From NCBI RefSeq assembly GCF_000725885.1, contig NZ_JODR01000008.1:331561-395560 (forward strand): a DNA stretch of 64,000 nt, written 5' to 3'. Within the stretch, counting starts at the first letter, position 1, and the number at the start of each line of letters is the position of its first letter. The notes beneath the pieces are model-generated. The model saw nothing but the letters and a program-made list of their open reading frames with translations. It was not told where the DNA came from and made no database searches. The stretch is from Streptomyces albus subsp. albus. Lineage in GTDB: Bacteria; Actinomycetota; Actinomycetes; Streptomycetales; Streptomycetaceae. Below, piece by piece: positions 1 through 7,921 of this stretch. The position numbers and the translations under genes were made by a program.

Positions 1-1
1 G

Positions 2-604
2 GAGCTGGCGGACGCGGTGGAGACGGCGGCGGCCCGCAGTGGTGAGGCGGTGCTGGTGGTGCCCGACGGGGCGCGGCTCGTGGTGCTGGCCTCGGACGGC
101 GGTGCGGCGGTCGCGGCGTGCGCGGAGTTCGCGGCGACGGCGCCGGCCGCGCAGCCGGGGCGGCGCCCGGAGGGCGGTGCCGAGGAGGGGCTGGCCATCG
201 GTGTGTCCGCGCCGGCCGGGCTCCCGGCGGCTGCGGTCGCCTTCAAGCAGGCCGATCAGGCGTTGTCCGTCGCCCGGCGGCGCGGGGTGCCGCTGGTGGA
301 GCACGAGGACGTCGCCGCCGGTTCGGTGCTGCCCCTGCTGGCCGACGACGCGGTGCGCGCCTTCGCGGACGGTCTGCTGCGCTCGCTGCGCGAGCACGAC
401 GCCAACGGGCGGGGTGATCTGGTGGCCTCGCTGCGGGCCTGGCTCTCGCGGCACGGCCAGTGGGACGCGGCAGCCGCCGAACTCGGTGTGCACCGGCACA
501 CGTTGCGTTACCGGATGCGCCGGGTGGAGGAGATCCTCGGCCGGTCCCTGGACGACCCGGACGTCCGGATGGAGCTGTGGCTGGCCTTGAAGGCCACCAG
601 CTGA
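2..604 (+). CDS. PucR-family transcriptional regulator, C-terminal part (gene cut by window edge)
   Basis: The reading frame is open from the first base of the window, so the true start lies upstream and only about 200 C-terminal residues are visible. The last 70 residues carry the PucR-type C-terminal helix-turn-helix: AAELGVHRHTLRYRMRRVEE followed by a short helix ending LWLALKA. This is the signature of PucR/CdaR regulators, in which DNA binding sits at the C terminus. The part before it resembles the GGDEF-like middle segment of the family (ADQALSVARRRG). The regulator may act on the aldehyde dehydrogenase downstream, from which it is separated by a repeat-rich 353-base gap. That link is inference only. 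Confidence 0.85.
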   Translation, partial: ELADAVETAAARSGEAVLVVPDGARLVVLASDGGAAVAACAEFAATAPAAQPGRRPEGGAEEGLAIGVSAPAGLPAAAVAFKQADQALSVARRRGVPLVEHEDVAAGSVLPLLADDAVRAFADGLLRSLREHDANGRGDLVASLRAWLSRHGQWDAAAAELGVHRHTLRYRMRRVEEILGRSLDDPDVRMELWLALKATS

Positions 605-957
605 CGGCGTCCGCGGGAGGCGCGCCCGGGCACGCGGGACCGTGCCCGGACATCACGGGGCCGCGGTACAGGGGCACCACGGCCCCGCGAGCGGGCAGGT
701 CGCGCTCTGCCGTACAGGGGCGCCACGGCCCGGCAAGCAAGCAGACTCTGGCCCTGCCGTAACAGCCGCACCACTGTGCCCGGTGCGGACACAACGCTGT
801 CCGCCGCGCAGGCGTGTCGCGGTCCGCCGTACAGGGACATTCCGTAGCACGCCGGTCGGGGAGTGCTCCGTACCGCACAAGAAGCGGGCGGGGTGGCAGG
901 CCCTACGGTGGAGGCGGAAACCGAGTCATTCTCCCCGCATCCGGAAGGCGATCCGCA
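605..957. repeat. Intergenic gap with imperfect ~46-bp direct repeats
   Basis: No convincing gene is seen here. The gap holds diverged direct repeats. Positions 661-698 and 707-744 align over 38 bases with about nine differences and share GTACAGGGG followed by CCACGGCCC. A weaker third copy starts near 754 (CTGCCGTAACAG) and a fourth core (CGCCGTACAGGG) lies at 825-836. The first three copies are spaced 46-47 bases apart. The position between a PucR-type regulator and an aldehyde dehydrogenase gene allows a role as regulator binding sites, but decayed tandem duplication would look the same. The ribosome-binding site of the next gene (GGAAGG, 942-947) is at the end of the gap. Confidence 0.6.
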
Positions 958-2412
958 GTGACGACAGCGACTTCCCCTCACGGCTTCTGGCTCGCCGGCC
1001 GCAAGGTCACCGGCGACGGCACGCTCGATGTCACCTCGCCCTGGGACGGCAGGCACGTCGGGAGCGTCAGCATTCCCACCGCCGCGCAGGTGGAGGAGGC
1101 CGTGGCCGCTGCCGCCGCGGTCGCCGACGAGTTCTCCGCCACCCCGGCCCACGTGCGGGCCGCCGCTCTCGATCACGTGACCCGGCGGCTGGAGGAGCGG
1201 GCCGACGAGATCGCCCGGCTGATCTCCGCGGAGAACGGCAAGCCGATGAAGTGGGCGCGCGGCGAGGTGGGCCGCTGCATCTCGGTGTTCCGCTGGGCGG
1301 CGGAAGAGGCCCGCCGGTTCAACGGGGGCGAGGCCCAGCGGCTCGACTCGGACGCGGGCGGCACGGGCCGGCTGGCGCTCACCCGCCGCTTCCCCTACGG
1401 CCCGGTGCTGGGCATCGCGCCGTTCAACTTCCCGCTCAACCTGTGTGCCCACAAGGTCGCCCCGGCCATCGCCGTCGGTACGCCGATCATCCTCAAGCCG
1501 GCGCCGGCCACGCCGCTGTCGGGGCTGCTGCTGGGCGAGCTGCTGGCGGAGACGGAGCTGCCCGCCGGCTCCTGGTCGGTGCTGCCGGTGCCGAACGACC
1601 AGATGCCGGGGCTGGTGCAGGACGAGCGCCTGCCGATCATCTCCTTCACCGGGTCGGCGCCGGTGGGCTTCTCGATCCTCGACTCCGCCCCGCGCAAGCG
1701 GGTCACGCTGGAGCTGGGCGGCAACGGCGCGGCTGTCGTGCTGGCCGACTACTCCTCGGACGAGGACCTGGAGTGGGCCGCGCAGCGTATCGCGACGTTC
1801 TCCAACTACCAGGCGGGTCAGTCCTGCATCTCGGTGCAGCGTGTCATCGCGGACGCCGCCGTCTACGACCGGCTGGTGCCCAAGGTGGTGGCGGCCGTGG
1901 AGGCGCTCAAGACGGGTGACCCGTCCGACGAGGCCACGGATGTCGGCCCGCTGGTGAGCGAGGACGCGGCCCGCCGGGTCGAGTCGTGGGTGGAGGAGGC
2001 CGTCTCCCGCGGGGCGAAGGTCCTCACCGGCGGTACGCGGGAGGGCGCCAGCGTGGCGCCGACGGTGCTGGAGAACGTCCCGGCCGACACCCAGCTGGGC
2101 TGCGAGGAGGTGTTCGGCCCCGTCATGTCGTTCGTGAAGGTGAACGGCGAGAAGGAGGCGTTCGCCGCCGTCAACGACTCCAAGTACGGCCTCCAGGCGG
2201 GCGTGTTCACGCACGACGTGCAGGCGGCCTTCCGGGCGCACCGGGCGCTGGAGGTCGGCGGTGTCGTCGTCGGTGACGTGCCGTCCTACCGTGCCGACCA
2301 GATGCCGTACGGCGGTGTCAAGCAGTCGGGTGTGGGCCGCGAGGGCGTGCGGTTCGCCATGGAGGACTACACCTACGAGCGGGTCATGGTCCTCACGGGC
2401 CTCGACCTGTGA
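958..2412 (+). CDS. NAD(P)-dependent aldehyde dehydrogenase
   Basis: The 484-residue product has the usual length for soluble aldehyde dehydrogenases, which oxidise an aldehyde to its acid with NAD(P)+. Visible family marks are the cofactor-site FTGSAPVG, the general base in TLELGGNGAAVV (Glu252), the catalytic cysteine in AGQSCIS (Cys290) and the EEVFGPV motif near the C terminus. The GTG at 958 is chosen because GGAAGG lies about ten bases upstream and the preceding in-frame sequence is not protein-like. The substrate cannot be read from sequence; succinate semialdehyde- or betaine aldehyde-type dehydrogenases are the closest general class. It is monocistronic, with a strong hairpin directly after it. 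Confidence 0.92.
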   Translation: MTTATSPHGFWLAGRKVTGDGTLDVTSPWDGRHVGSVSIPTAAQVEEAVAAAAAVADEFSATPAHVRAAALDHVTRRLEERADEIARLISAENGKPMKWARGEVGRCISVFRWAAEEARRFNGGEAQRLDSDAGGTGRLALTRRFPYGPVLGIAPFNFPLNLCAHKVAPAIAVGTPIILKPAPATPLSGLLLGELLAETELPAGSWSVLPVPNDQMPGLVQDERLPIISFTGSAPVGFSILDSAPRKRVTLELGGNGAAVVLADYSSDEDLEWAAQRIATFSNYQAGQSCISVQRVIADAAVYDRLVPKVVAAVEALKTGDPSDEATDVGPLVSEDAARRVESWVEEAVSRGAKVLTGGTREGASVAPTVLENVPADTQLGCEEVFGPVMSFVKVNGEKEAFAAVNDSKYGLQAGVFTHDVQAAFRAHRALEVGGVVVGDVPSYRADQMPYGGVKQSGVGREGVRFAMEDYTYERVMVLTGLDL

Positions 2413-2455
2413 TCCCTCACTGAGCCCTCGGCCGTCGCACCGGGGACCGCCTCTC

Positions 2456-2491
2456 CCGCTGCCGGGCACCTTCCGGGGTGCCCGGCAGCGG
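2456..2491 (+). terminator. Rho-independent-like hairpin after the aldehyde dehydrogenase gene
   Basis: CGCTGCCGGGCACC (2457-2470) pairs perfectly with GGTGCCCGGCAGCG (2477-2490) around a 6-base loop, and one more C-G pair closes the stem. No U tract follows, as is common for high-GC actinobacterial terminators. Confidence 0.75.
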
Positions 2492-2514
2492 CGTCCCCGG
2501 CGGTCGCCCACCGG

Positions 2515-2536
2515 CTGTACCTATGAGTATGTACAG
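2515..2536 (+). promoter_or_regulatory. Inverted repeat at the start of the TetR gene, candidate operator
   Basis: CTGTAC (2515-2520) and GTACAG (2531-2536) form a perfect 6-bp inverted repeat around the 10-base spacer CTATGAGTAT. It sits 8 bases before the preferred start codon of the TetR gene (2544) and overlaps an alternative start at 2523. Both the position and the palindrome fit an autoregulatory TetR operator. No clear -35 element is seen. Confidence 0.5.
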
Positions 2537-2543
2537 TACGTGC

Positions 2544-3134
2544 ATGAGCGGTACGGACACGGCCCGGCGGCTGGTCGAGGCCACACAGGAACTGCTGTGG
2601 GAACGCGGCTACGTGGGCACGAGCCCCCGCGCCATCCAGCAGCGGGCAGGCGCCGGCCAGGGCAGCATGTACCACCACTTCGGGGGCAAACCCGATCTGG
2701 CGCGGGCGGCGGTGCGCCGGAGCGCGGCCCAGGTACGGGAGGCCGCTGATGCGGTTCTGGCCCGGGAGGGCAGCGCACGCGAGCGCGTACGCGCCTATCT
2801 GGAGCGGGAACGGGAGGTACTGCGCGGCTGCCGCGTCGGCGGGCTCGCCCAGGACCCCGACGTGGTCGCCGACCCGGAACTGCGCGCCCCCCTGGCCGAG
2901 ACGTTCACCTGGCTGCGCGGCCGGCTGGCCGACGTGCTCGAAGAGGGCCGCGCCGGCGGGGAGTTCGGCCCCGGACTCGACACGGCCGGGACGGCCGCGG
3001 CGATCGTCGCCGTGGTCCAGGGCGGCTACGTGCTCGCCCGGTCCGCCGGTGAGCCCGGGCCCTTCCACGAGGCCGCGGACGGCCTGCTCGCCCTGCTGGA
3101 CGCCCACGCGGCGCGCACCACCCCTGCGTCATGA
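2544..3134 (+). CDS. TetR-family transcriptional regulator
   Basis: The 196-residue protein has an N-terminal TetR helix-turn-helix: ELLWERGYVGTSPRAIQQRA, then GSMYHHFGGKPDL, where the MYHHF...K pattern is the recognition helix and its cap. The remainder is a helical ligand-binding domain of normal length. ATG 2544 is preferred because the two in-frame ATGs upstream (2523, 2529) lie inside a palindrome that looks like the gene's own operator. No clear ribosome-binding site precedes it, so the mRNA may be leaderless. The stop codon overlaps the start of the hydrolase gene (ATGA), which implies translational coupling and suggests that the hydrolase substrate or a related molecule is the effector. 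Confidence 0.9.
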   Translation: MSGTDTARRLVEATQELLWERGYVGTSPRAIQQRAGAGQGSMYHHFGGKPDLARAAVRRSAAQVREAADAVLAREGSARERVRAYLEREREVLRGCRVGGLAQDPDVVADPELRAPLAETFTWLRGRLADVLEEGRAGGEFGPGLDTAGTAAAIVAVVQGGYVLARSAGEPGPFHEAADGLLALLDAHAARTTPAS

Positions 3135-4075
3135 CGCGCGCCCCCGCACCGCGCGGCCGTCCCGCGACGGAGGCGCCCACCGTCCGCACCGTCCTGGGCG
3201 ACATACCCGGTGACCGGCTGGGCGTCTGCGACAGCCACGATCATCTCTTCCTGCGTACTCCCCGGCTGCCCGGCGAGGAACTGGCGGACAGCGCGGCGGC
3301 CGAACGGCAGCTGCGGGAGTTCGCCGCGCACGGCGGTGGCGGCCTCGTGCAGTGGACGCCCTACGGGATGGGCCGCCACATGGGCGCCCTGGCGGAGCTC
3401 TCCCGGCGCACCGGCGTCCATGTCGTCGCCGCGACCGGACTGCACCAGGCGGTGCACTACGACCGGCAGCCGCCCGCCGATCTCGCGGAGCTCTTCGTGG
3501 AGGAGGTGAGCCACGGGGTGCGCGGCGCCGTCTGCGGCCAGGGGCCCCGCGCGGGGCTGATCAAGGTCGCGGGGGACTTCCACGGGATCGGCCCCCATGC
3601 GCGGCGGACCATGACGGCGGCGGCTGAGGCGCACCACGCGACGGGGGCGCCGGTCGCCGTCCATCTGGAGCTGGGGACGGGTGCCGTCGAGGTGCTCGAC
3701 CTGTTGTGCGACCGGCTGGAGGTGCCGCCGTCCAGTGTGCTCCTCGGGCACCTGGGGCGCTGCCCGGATGTGCGGATGCAACGGGAGGCGGCGCGGTCGG
3801 GTGCCTGGCTGGTCTTCGACGGCCCCTCGCGCGCCCATCATGCGACGGACTGGCGACTGCTGGACAGCCTCGCGGAACTGGCGGAGCACGGGTACGCCGA
3901 CCGGCTGCTGCTGGGCGGGGACACCGTCACGGCAACGGCACGGGACGAGACGGGGGTTCCCCATGTGACACGGGCGCTCCGCCCGCGGATCGTCCGTGAA
4001 CTGGGTGCCGAGCCGGCGCGGCGGATCTTCGTGGACAACCCCGCACGGGCGTTCGCCGCCCACTGGAAGCACTGA
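3131..4075 (+). CDS. Phosphotriesterase-family metal-dependent hydrolase
   Basis: The 314-residue protein keeps the metal-binding pattern of the phosphotriesterase branch of the amidohydrolase superfamily. It has HDH in CDSHDHLFL near the N terminus, a bridging (usually carboxylated) lysine in LIKVAGDF (Lys145), histidines in AVHLELGTG and LLGHLGRCPD, and an aspartate in LLLGGDTV. A binuclear metal centre in a TIM barrel is therefore expected. Real substrates of this family are often lactones or esters rather than phosphotriesters, so the activity cannot be specified. The start overlaps the TetR stop by four bases, so the two genes are one unit. A tandem-repeat tract follows the stop. Confidence 0.85.
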   Translation: MTRAPAPRGRPATEAPTVRTVLGDIPGDRLGVCDSHDHLFLRTPRLPGEELADSAAAERQLREFAAHGGGGLVQWTPYGMGRHMGALAELSRRTGVHVVAATGLHQAVHYDRQPPADLAELFVEEVSHGVRGAVCGQGPRAGLIKVAGDFHGIGPHARRTMTAAAEAHHATGAPVAVHLELGTGAVEVLDLLCDRLEVPPSSVLLGHLGRCPDVRMQREAARSGAWLVFDGPSRAHHATDWRLLDSLAELAEHGYADRLLLGGDTVTATARDETGVPHVTRALRPRIVRELGAEPARRIFVDNPARAFAAHWKH

Positions 4076-4085
4076 CCACGGCAGC

Positions 4086-4175
4086 GTGCACCCGACACCC
4101 GTGCACCCGACACCCGTGCACCCGACACCCGTGCACCCGACACCCGTGCACCCAGCACCCGTGCGCCCCAGCCCC
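4086..4175. repeat. Tandem 15-bp repeat, six units
   Basis: Unit GTGCACCCGACACCC starts at 4086, 4101, 4116 and 4131 in identical copies, then at 4146 (one transposed dinucleotide) and 4161 (more diverged). The array begins 10 bases after the hydrolase stop codon. Each unit contains the palindrome GTGCAC. The perfect copies suggest recent slippage expansion or selection. Confidence 0.85.
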
Positions 4176-4201
4176 GTATGTCCCCGCAACAGAACTCCCA
4201 A

Positions 4202-4248
4202 CACCCATAGCGCCCCAGTGCTCCCGGCACCCATAGCGCCCCAGCGCT
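4202..4248. repeat. Pair of 21-bp direct repeats
   Basis: CACCCATAGCGCCCCAG followed by TGCT or CGCT occurs at 4202-4222 and 4228-4248 with one mismatch. It follows the 15-bp array in the same gap before the metallophosphoesterase gene. Confidence 0.7.
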
Positions 4249-4321
4249 CACCCGCCGATCACCATGCGCCCGAGCGCCCACGACGCCACAGCGGCCGACC
4301 CGACAGGAGGAACACCACCGA

Positions 4322-5086
4322 ATGTTCGCCTTCGCACAGATCAGCGACATACATCTGGGCCAGGACCGCGGTGACGGCGGTGCCCGCGCCCGTGAACGCA
4401 CCGAGCGTGTGCTGGCCCGGCTGGCCGGGCTCCCCGGCGCCCTCGATGCCGTGCTGCTCACCGGAGACGTCGCCGACCACGGGACGGAGGCCGAATACCG
4501 GCTGGCCGCCGAGCTGTTCGACACGTACGGCATCCGCCCGCTGCTGTGCCCGGGCAACCACGATGTGCGCGGCCCCTACCGGCAGGTGCTGCTGGGCGGC
4601 GACCCGGCCGATCCCGCACCGGTCAACCAGGTGCACCGGCTGCCGGGGGCGACTTTCCTGATGTGCGACTCCAGCGTGCCCGGCAAGGGGCACGGTCGTC
4701 TCGACGACGGGACGCTGGCCTGGCTCGACGAGACGCTGGCACGGACGCCGGACGACGAGCCCGCCTTCGTCTGCTTCCACCATCCGCCCGTTCCGCTGCA
4801 CGTCCAGTACGTGGACGAGATCCGGCAGTTCGGCGAGGACCGTCTGGCCGAGGTCGTGGGCCGGCACCGCCAGGTCGCGGGGCTGCTGTGCGGCCACAGC
4901 CACACTCCCGCGGTCACCACCTTCGCCGGGGTTCCGCTGGTGGCGGCGCCCGGAGTGGTCTCGACGCTCCGGATGCCCTGGGAGGAGCAGGAGGCGGGGC
5001 CGATGGACTACGAACTGCCTCCCATGCTCGCCTACCACGTCCACGAGAACGGCCGGCTGACGACTCATTTCCGCGTCGTTCCGTGA
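4322..5086 (+). CDS. Metallophosphoesterase, cyclic-nucleotide phosphodiesterase-like
   Basis: The 254-residue protein shows the calcineurin-like metallophosphoesterase blocks in order: QISDIHLG, AVLLTGDVAD, PGNHDVRGPY, CFHHPPVPLH and LLCGHSHT. This set and length are closest to the CpdA-type class III 3',5'-cyclic nucleotide phosphodiesterases, which would hydrolyse cAMP at a two-metal site. Related phosphohydrolases of the same fold cannot be excluded. The start is supported by AGGAGG at about 4304-4309. It appears to be a single-gene unit, preceded by repeat tracts and followed by a small membrane-protein gene. Confidence 0.85.
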   Translation: MFAFAQISDIHLGQDRGDGGARARERTERVLARLAGLPGALDAVLLTGDVADHGTEAEYRLAAELFDTYGIRPLLCPGNHDVRGPYRQVLLGGDPADPAPVNQVHRLPGATFLMCDSSVPGKGHGRLDDGTLAWLDETLARTPDDEPAFVCFHHPPVPLHVQYVDEIRQFGEDRLAEVVGRHRQVAGLLCGHSHTPAVTTFAGVPLVAAPGVVSTLRMPWEEQEAGPMDYELPPMLAYHVHENGRLTTHFRVVP

Positions 5087-5230
5087 GGCAGGGTCTTCCA
5101 CCCAACCTGCATGGGAACGCTCTTACGGGGCACTCGCGTGCGACGGCGCCGGCGTCCTGGCTGCCGGGAAGACCGTGGACGGGCTCGGAGCGCGGCACGG
5201 CGGGTCGCCCGGCAGGGAGGTGGGTGACCG

Positions 5231-5377
5231 ATGTCCTTGCGCGACCAGTGGGAGCGTCGTCGCATCGGCAGCACGCTCGTCGTCGTGGTGGCGGCCACGG
5301 CCTTGCTGCTGATGATCCTCTTCGTAGTGCTGATGCCGGCCGGGTACGGCGCACCCCCGCGGGAGGGCGCGCCGTGA
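5231..5377 (+). CDS. Small single-span membrane protein (48 aa), unknown function
   Basis: ATG 5231 opens a 48-residue frame preceded by GGGAGGTGGG about eight bases upstream. The predicted protein starts MSLRDQWERRRIGS, has a hydrophobic stretch of about 22 residues rich in V, A, L and I, and ends with a short polar tail. The basic segment before the helix suggests a cytoplasmic N terminus. I do not recognise the family. The good ribosome-binding site, the membrane-protein composition and the G/C-ending codons support a real gene, although its short length limits confidence. Confidence 0.6.
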   Translation: MSLRDQWERRRIGSTLVVVVAATALLLMILFVVLMPAGYGAPPREGAP

Positions 5378-5699
5378 CGGCTCGGACCGGCTGCAAGGGC
5401 GGTGGGCGGAACCGGCTGTGAGGCCGTACGGGCGCGAACAGTGCCACGCTCCCGGGCTGTTCCGGGCCACGGTCTCCCCCTGGCCGTGACCCGGCCCCCG
5501 TCCCCGGGAACGTGGCGCTCTCCTGGCAAGAGAAGGTACGCGGGCGCGGGCTGCCGGTCGTCACCGCAGAGCAGTAAGTGGAACCTGTCCTTCTGCGGTA
5601 GCCGGCCCGGAATCTCGTACCAGCGCGGTAGACGGAGCCCCGCGCGCACAGCGCGCCCGGTGGATGCCGGGCGCCTGCGGCCCTGGCTACGCTGCCACG
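5378..5699. other. Non-coding gap before the sensor kinase, with a likely leaderless promoter
   Basis: No convincing gene is seen in these 322 bases. A short stem (CCGCAGA with TCTGCGG, separated by about 20 bases) lies near 5560-5595. At the end, TACGCT (5688-5693) lies six bases before the kinase ATG, the spacing expected of a -10 element for a leaderless transcript. Confidence 0.5.
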
Positions 5700-6977
5700 A
5701 TGCGGAGCACGACGGCCCGGACCCAGCTGCGGCGCGCGGCGGAACGCGTACCGGCGTGGGCGTACGACAGCGCCATCGCGCTCGCCATAACGGCCGTCAG
5801 CCTGCTCCTCGGTCACGACCGCACCCCGCAGGGCTGGTCGGGCCTGGACGGTCCGGGTGTGCTGCTGACCTGTGCGGTGAATCTGCCGCTGGTCGTGCGC
5901 CGCCGCAACCCGGTCGTCCTGTGCGTCGCCGTGCTCACCGTGTGGACGGTTTACGTCGCTCTCGACTACTGGCCGGTCGTCAACACTCTCGGGCCGCTGC
6001 TGGCCCTCTACACGGTTGCCGCGCAACGGCCCCTGCGCCAGGCAGTGCTGTGCGCGCTGCTGCTCGCCGGGGTGTGGAACTTCGCGGGGATGACGGGGCA
6101 GGAGAGCTCCTGGGCCACCGTGCTCGGCCAGAGCCTGCTGTACACCTCGGTCATCTGCGGTTTCGGGCACCTCGCCCGCAAGTCGGCGCAGCGCAACGTG
6201 GAGCTGGCCGACCTCACCCGGCAGCTGCGCCGGGAGAGGGCCGGGGCCGAGCGGCGCGCCGTCGCCGAGGAGCGGGTCCGCATCGCCCGCGAGCTGCACG
6301 ACGTGGTGGCGCACCACATGTCCGTCATCTCCGTGCAGGCGGGGCTGGCCGGTTACGTCTTCGACTCGGACCCGCAGACCGCCCGCGGCGCGCTGGGCAC
6401 CATATCCGACACCTCGACCGAGGCGCTGGCCGAACTGCGGCGGCTGCTGGCCGTGTTGCGCGTGGAGGGCGGCGACCGCCCGGGCGACGAGGAGGCCCGG
6501 CTGGTCCACCGTTCGGAGGACGAGGAGGAGTTCGGGCCCGCCCCCGGCCTGGACGAGCTGCCCGCGCTGGCCGAGCGGGTCCGCGGCGCGGGCGTGCCCG
6601 TCACGTGCACGGTGACCGGCGAGCCCCGCGACCTGCCGCCCGGCGCCGGACAGTGCGCCTACCGCGTCGTCCAGGAAGCGCTCACCAACGTGCTCAAGCA
6701 CGCCTACCCGGCCCGGGCGGCGGTCACCGTCGCCTACGAACCCCGCAGGCTGACCGTGACGGTCAGCGACGACGGCGGCCGGGCCGGAACCCGGGCGGGC
6801 GGCAGGGGCGGCACGGAGGGCTCCGCCGCCGCTCGTCGCCACGTGCCCGCCCCGCCGCCCGAGGGCGGGCACGGCTTGATTGGGATGCGGGAGCGCGCCA
6901 GGATCTACGGTGGCCGGCTGGAGGCCGGCCCACGGGCGAGCGGCGGATTCGAGGTGCGGCTGATCCTCCCCGCCTGA
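5700..6977 (+). CDS. Two-component sensor histidine kinase, NarL/HisKA_3 type
   Basis: The 425-residue protein starts with several hydrophobic segments (about residues 20-165) that anchor it in the membrane with little extracellular sequence. The dimerisation/phospho-acceptor helix follows, RIARELHDVVAHHMSVIS, with His200 as the expected phosphorylation site. The ATPase domain shows the N box QEALTNVLKHAYPA and the G box GLIGMRERARIYGG near the end. ATG 5700 is preferred to an upstream ATG at 5664 because a -10-like TACGCT lies six bases before it. The response regulator follows after 21 bases, so the pair is co-transcribed. The signal sensed is unknown. Confidence 0.9.
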   Translation: MRSTTARTQLRRAAERVPAWAYDSAIALAITAVSLLLGHDRTPQGWSGLDGPGVLLTCAVNLPLVVRRRNPVVLCVAVLTVWTVYVALDYWPVVNTLGPLLALYTVAAQRPLRQAVLCALLLAGVWNFAGMTGQESSWATVLGQSLLYTSVICGFGHLARKSAQRNVELADLTRQLRRERAGAERRAVAEERVRIARELHDVVAHHMSVISVQAGLAGYVFDSDPQTARGALGTISDTSTEALAELRRLLAVLRVEGGDRPGDEEARLVHRSEDEEEFGPAPGLDELPALAERVRGAGVPVTCTVTGEPRDLPPGAGQCAYRVVQEALTNVLKHAYPARAAVTVAYEPRRLTVTVSDDGGRAGTRAGGRGGTEGSAAARRHVPAPPPEGGHGLIGMRERARIYGGRLEAGPRASGGFEVRLILPA

Positions 6978-6998
6978 CAGCGGCACGAGGGGGACACG

Positions 6999-7688
6999 GT
7001 GACGACCAGGGTGCTCGTCGTCGACGACCAGGTACTCATCCGGGCGGGGGTGGCCGCGCTGCTGCGCGCGGCACCGGGCATGGAGGTCGTCGGGGAGGCG
7101 TCCGACGGTGACGAGGCCGTGCGGCTGGCCGCCGAACAGCGGCCCGACGTCATCCTCATGGACATCCGGATGCCCGGCACGAGCGGTATCACCGCCACCG
7201 AGCGCATCCTGGAGCAGAGCGCTGAGCCGCGCCCCAGGATCCTGGTGCTGACCACGTTCGACCTGGACGAGTACGTCTATGCCGCGCTGCGCGCCGGGGC
7301 GTGCGGTTTCCTCCTCAAGGACACCGGGCCGCAGCGGCTGCTGGCCGCCATCGCGGCGGTCGCCCAGGGCGACACGCTCTTCTCGCCGAGCGTCACCCGC
7401 CGGCTGATCGAGGCGTACGCGCCCCGGGCCGACGCCGGCAAGCCGCGACCGGAGACGCTGGACGTGCTCACCAGCCGCGAACTGGACGTGCTGCGGCTGG
7501 TCGCGGGCGGTCTGTCCAATCCGGAGATCGCCGAGACGCTGGTCATCAGCGAATCGACCGTCAAGACGCACCTCAACCGGACCATGGCCAAGCTCGACCT
7601 GGGCAGCCGCGCCCAGGCGGTCGTCCTGGCCTACGAGACGGGCCTGGTGACCCCGGGAAACGGCACACCGGGCGGCGTCCGGACGTGA
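6999..7688 (+). CDS. NarL/LuxR-family response regulator
   Basis: The 229-residue protein has a receiver domain with the acidic pair in VLVVDDQVLIR, the phospho-acceptor Asp55 in ILMDIRMPG, a conserved threonine in VLTTF and a lysine in FLLKD. The C-terminal LuxR-type helix-turn-helix is LTSRELDVLRLVAGGLSNPE followed by STVKTHLNRTMAKL. The GTG start has GAGGGGG about six bases upstream. It is the cognate partner of the kinase just upstream. Possible targets include the acyl-CoA dehydrogenase gene downstream, whose promoter region contains a 12-bp inverted repeat, but nothing in the sequence proves this. Confidence 0.92.
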   Translation: MTTRVLVVDDQVLIRAGVAALLRAAPGMEVVGEASDGDEAVRLAAEQRPDVILMDIRMPGTSGITATERILEQSAEPRPRILVLTTFDLDEYVYAALRAGACGFLLKDTGPQRLLAAIAAVAQGDTLFSPSVTRRLIEAYAPRADAGKPRPETLDVLTSRELDVLRLVAGGLSNPEIAETLVISESTVKTHLNRTMAKLDLGSRAQAVVLAYETGLVTPGNGTPGGVRT

Positions 7689-7792
7689 GCCCTCCCGGTC
7701 GGCCGGGTACGGGCCCGGAGCCGCCGTATGCGCGCTCGTCGCGAGCGGTCTGATACGCCCCCGGGGGAAACGGGTACATACGTCCGAGTAGC

Positions 7793-7827
7793 ACCGGCCG
7801 GTACGGATCCGCGTGGTACCGGCCGGC
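7793..7827. promoter_or_regulatory. 12-bp inverted repeat upstream of the acyl-CoA dehydrogenase gene
   Basis: ACCGGCCGGTAC (7793-7804) and GTACCGGCCGGC (7816-7827) pair at 11 of 12 positions around an 11-base spacer. It lies about 95 bases before the dehydrogenase start. It could be an operator, or a terminator for the two-component operon ending at 7688. Downstream, the core CGTACGCCG occurs twice (near 7837 and 7849). Confidence 0.45.
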
Positions 7828-7921
7828 CGGACACCGTACGCCGGAACGTACGCCGATGGCGCGCACGGCCACCGGCGACGCCCTCCGCGCACCGCCTCCA
7901 CACCGTTCCGAGGTGAGCGAG

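Noticed and set aside
508..2511. Minus-strand 667-codon frame over the aldehyde dehydrogenase
   Set aside because: The plus-strand frame has clear ALDH motifs; the opposite frame has none.
4086..4175. CRISPR-like array
   Set aside because: Units are 15 bp with no spacers, so this is a simple tandem repeat; no cas genes are nearby.
4914..7901. Minus-strand 995-codon frame over the sensor kinase and regulator
   Set aside because: It spans two well-supported plus-strand genes and reads as R/G/P/H-rich shadow sequence.
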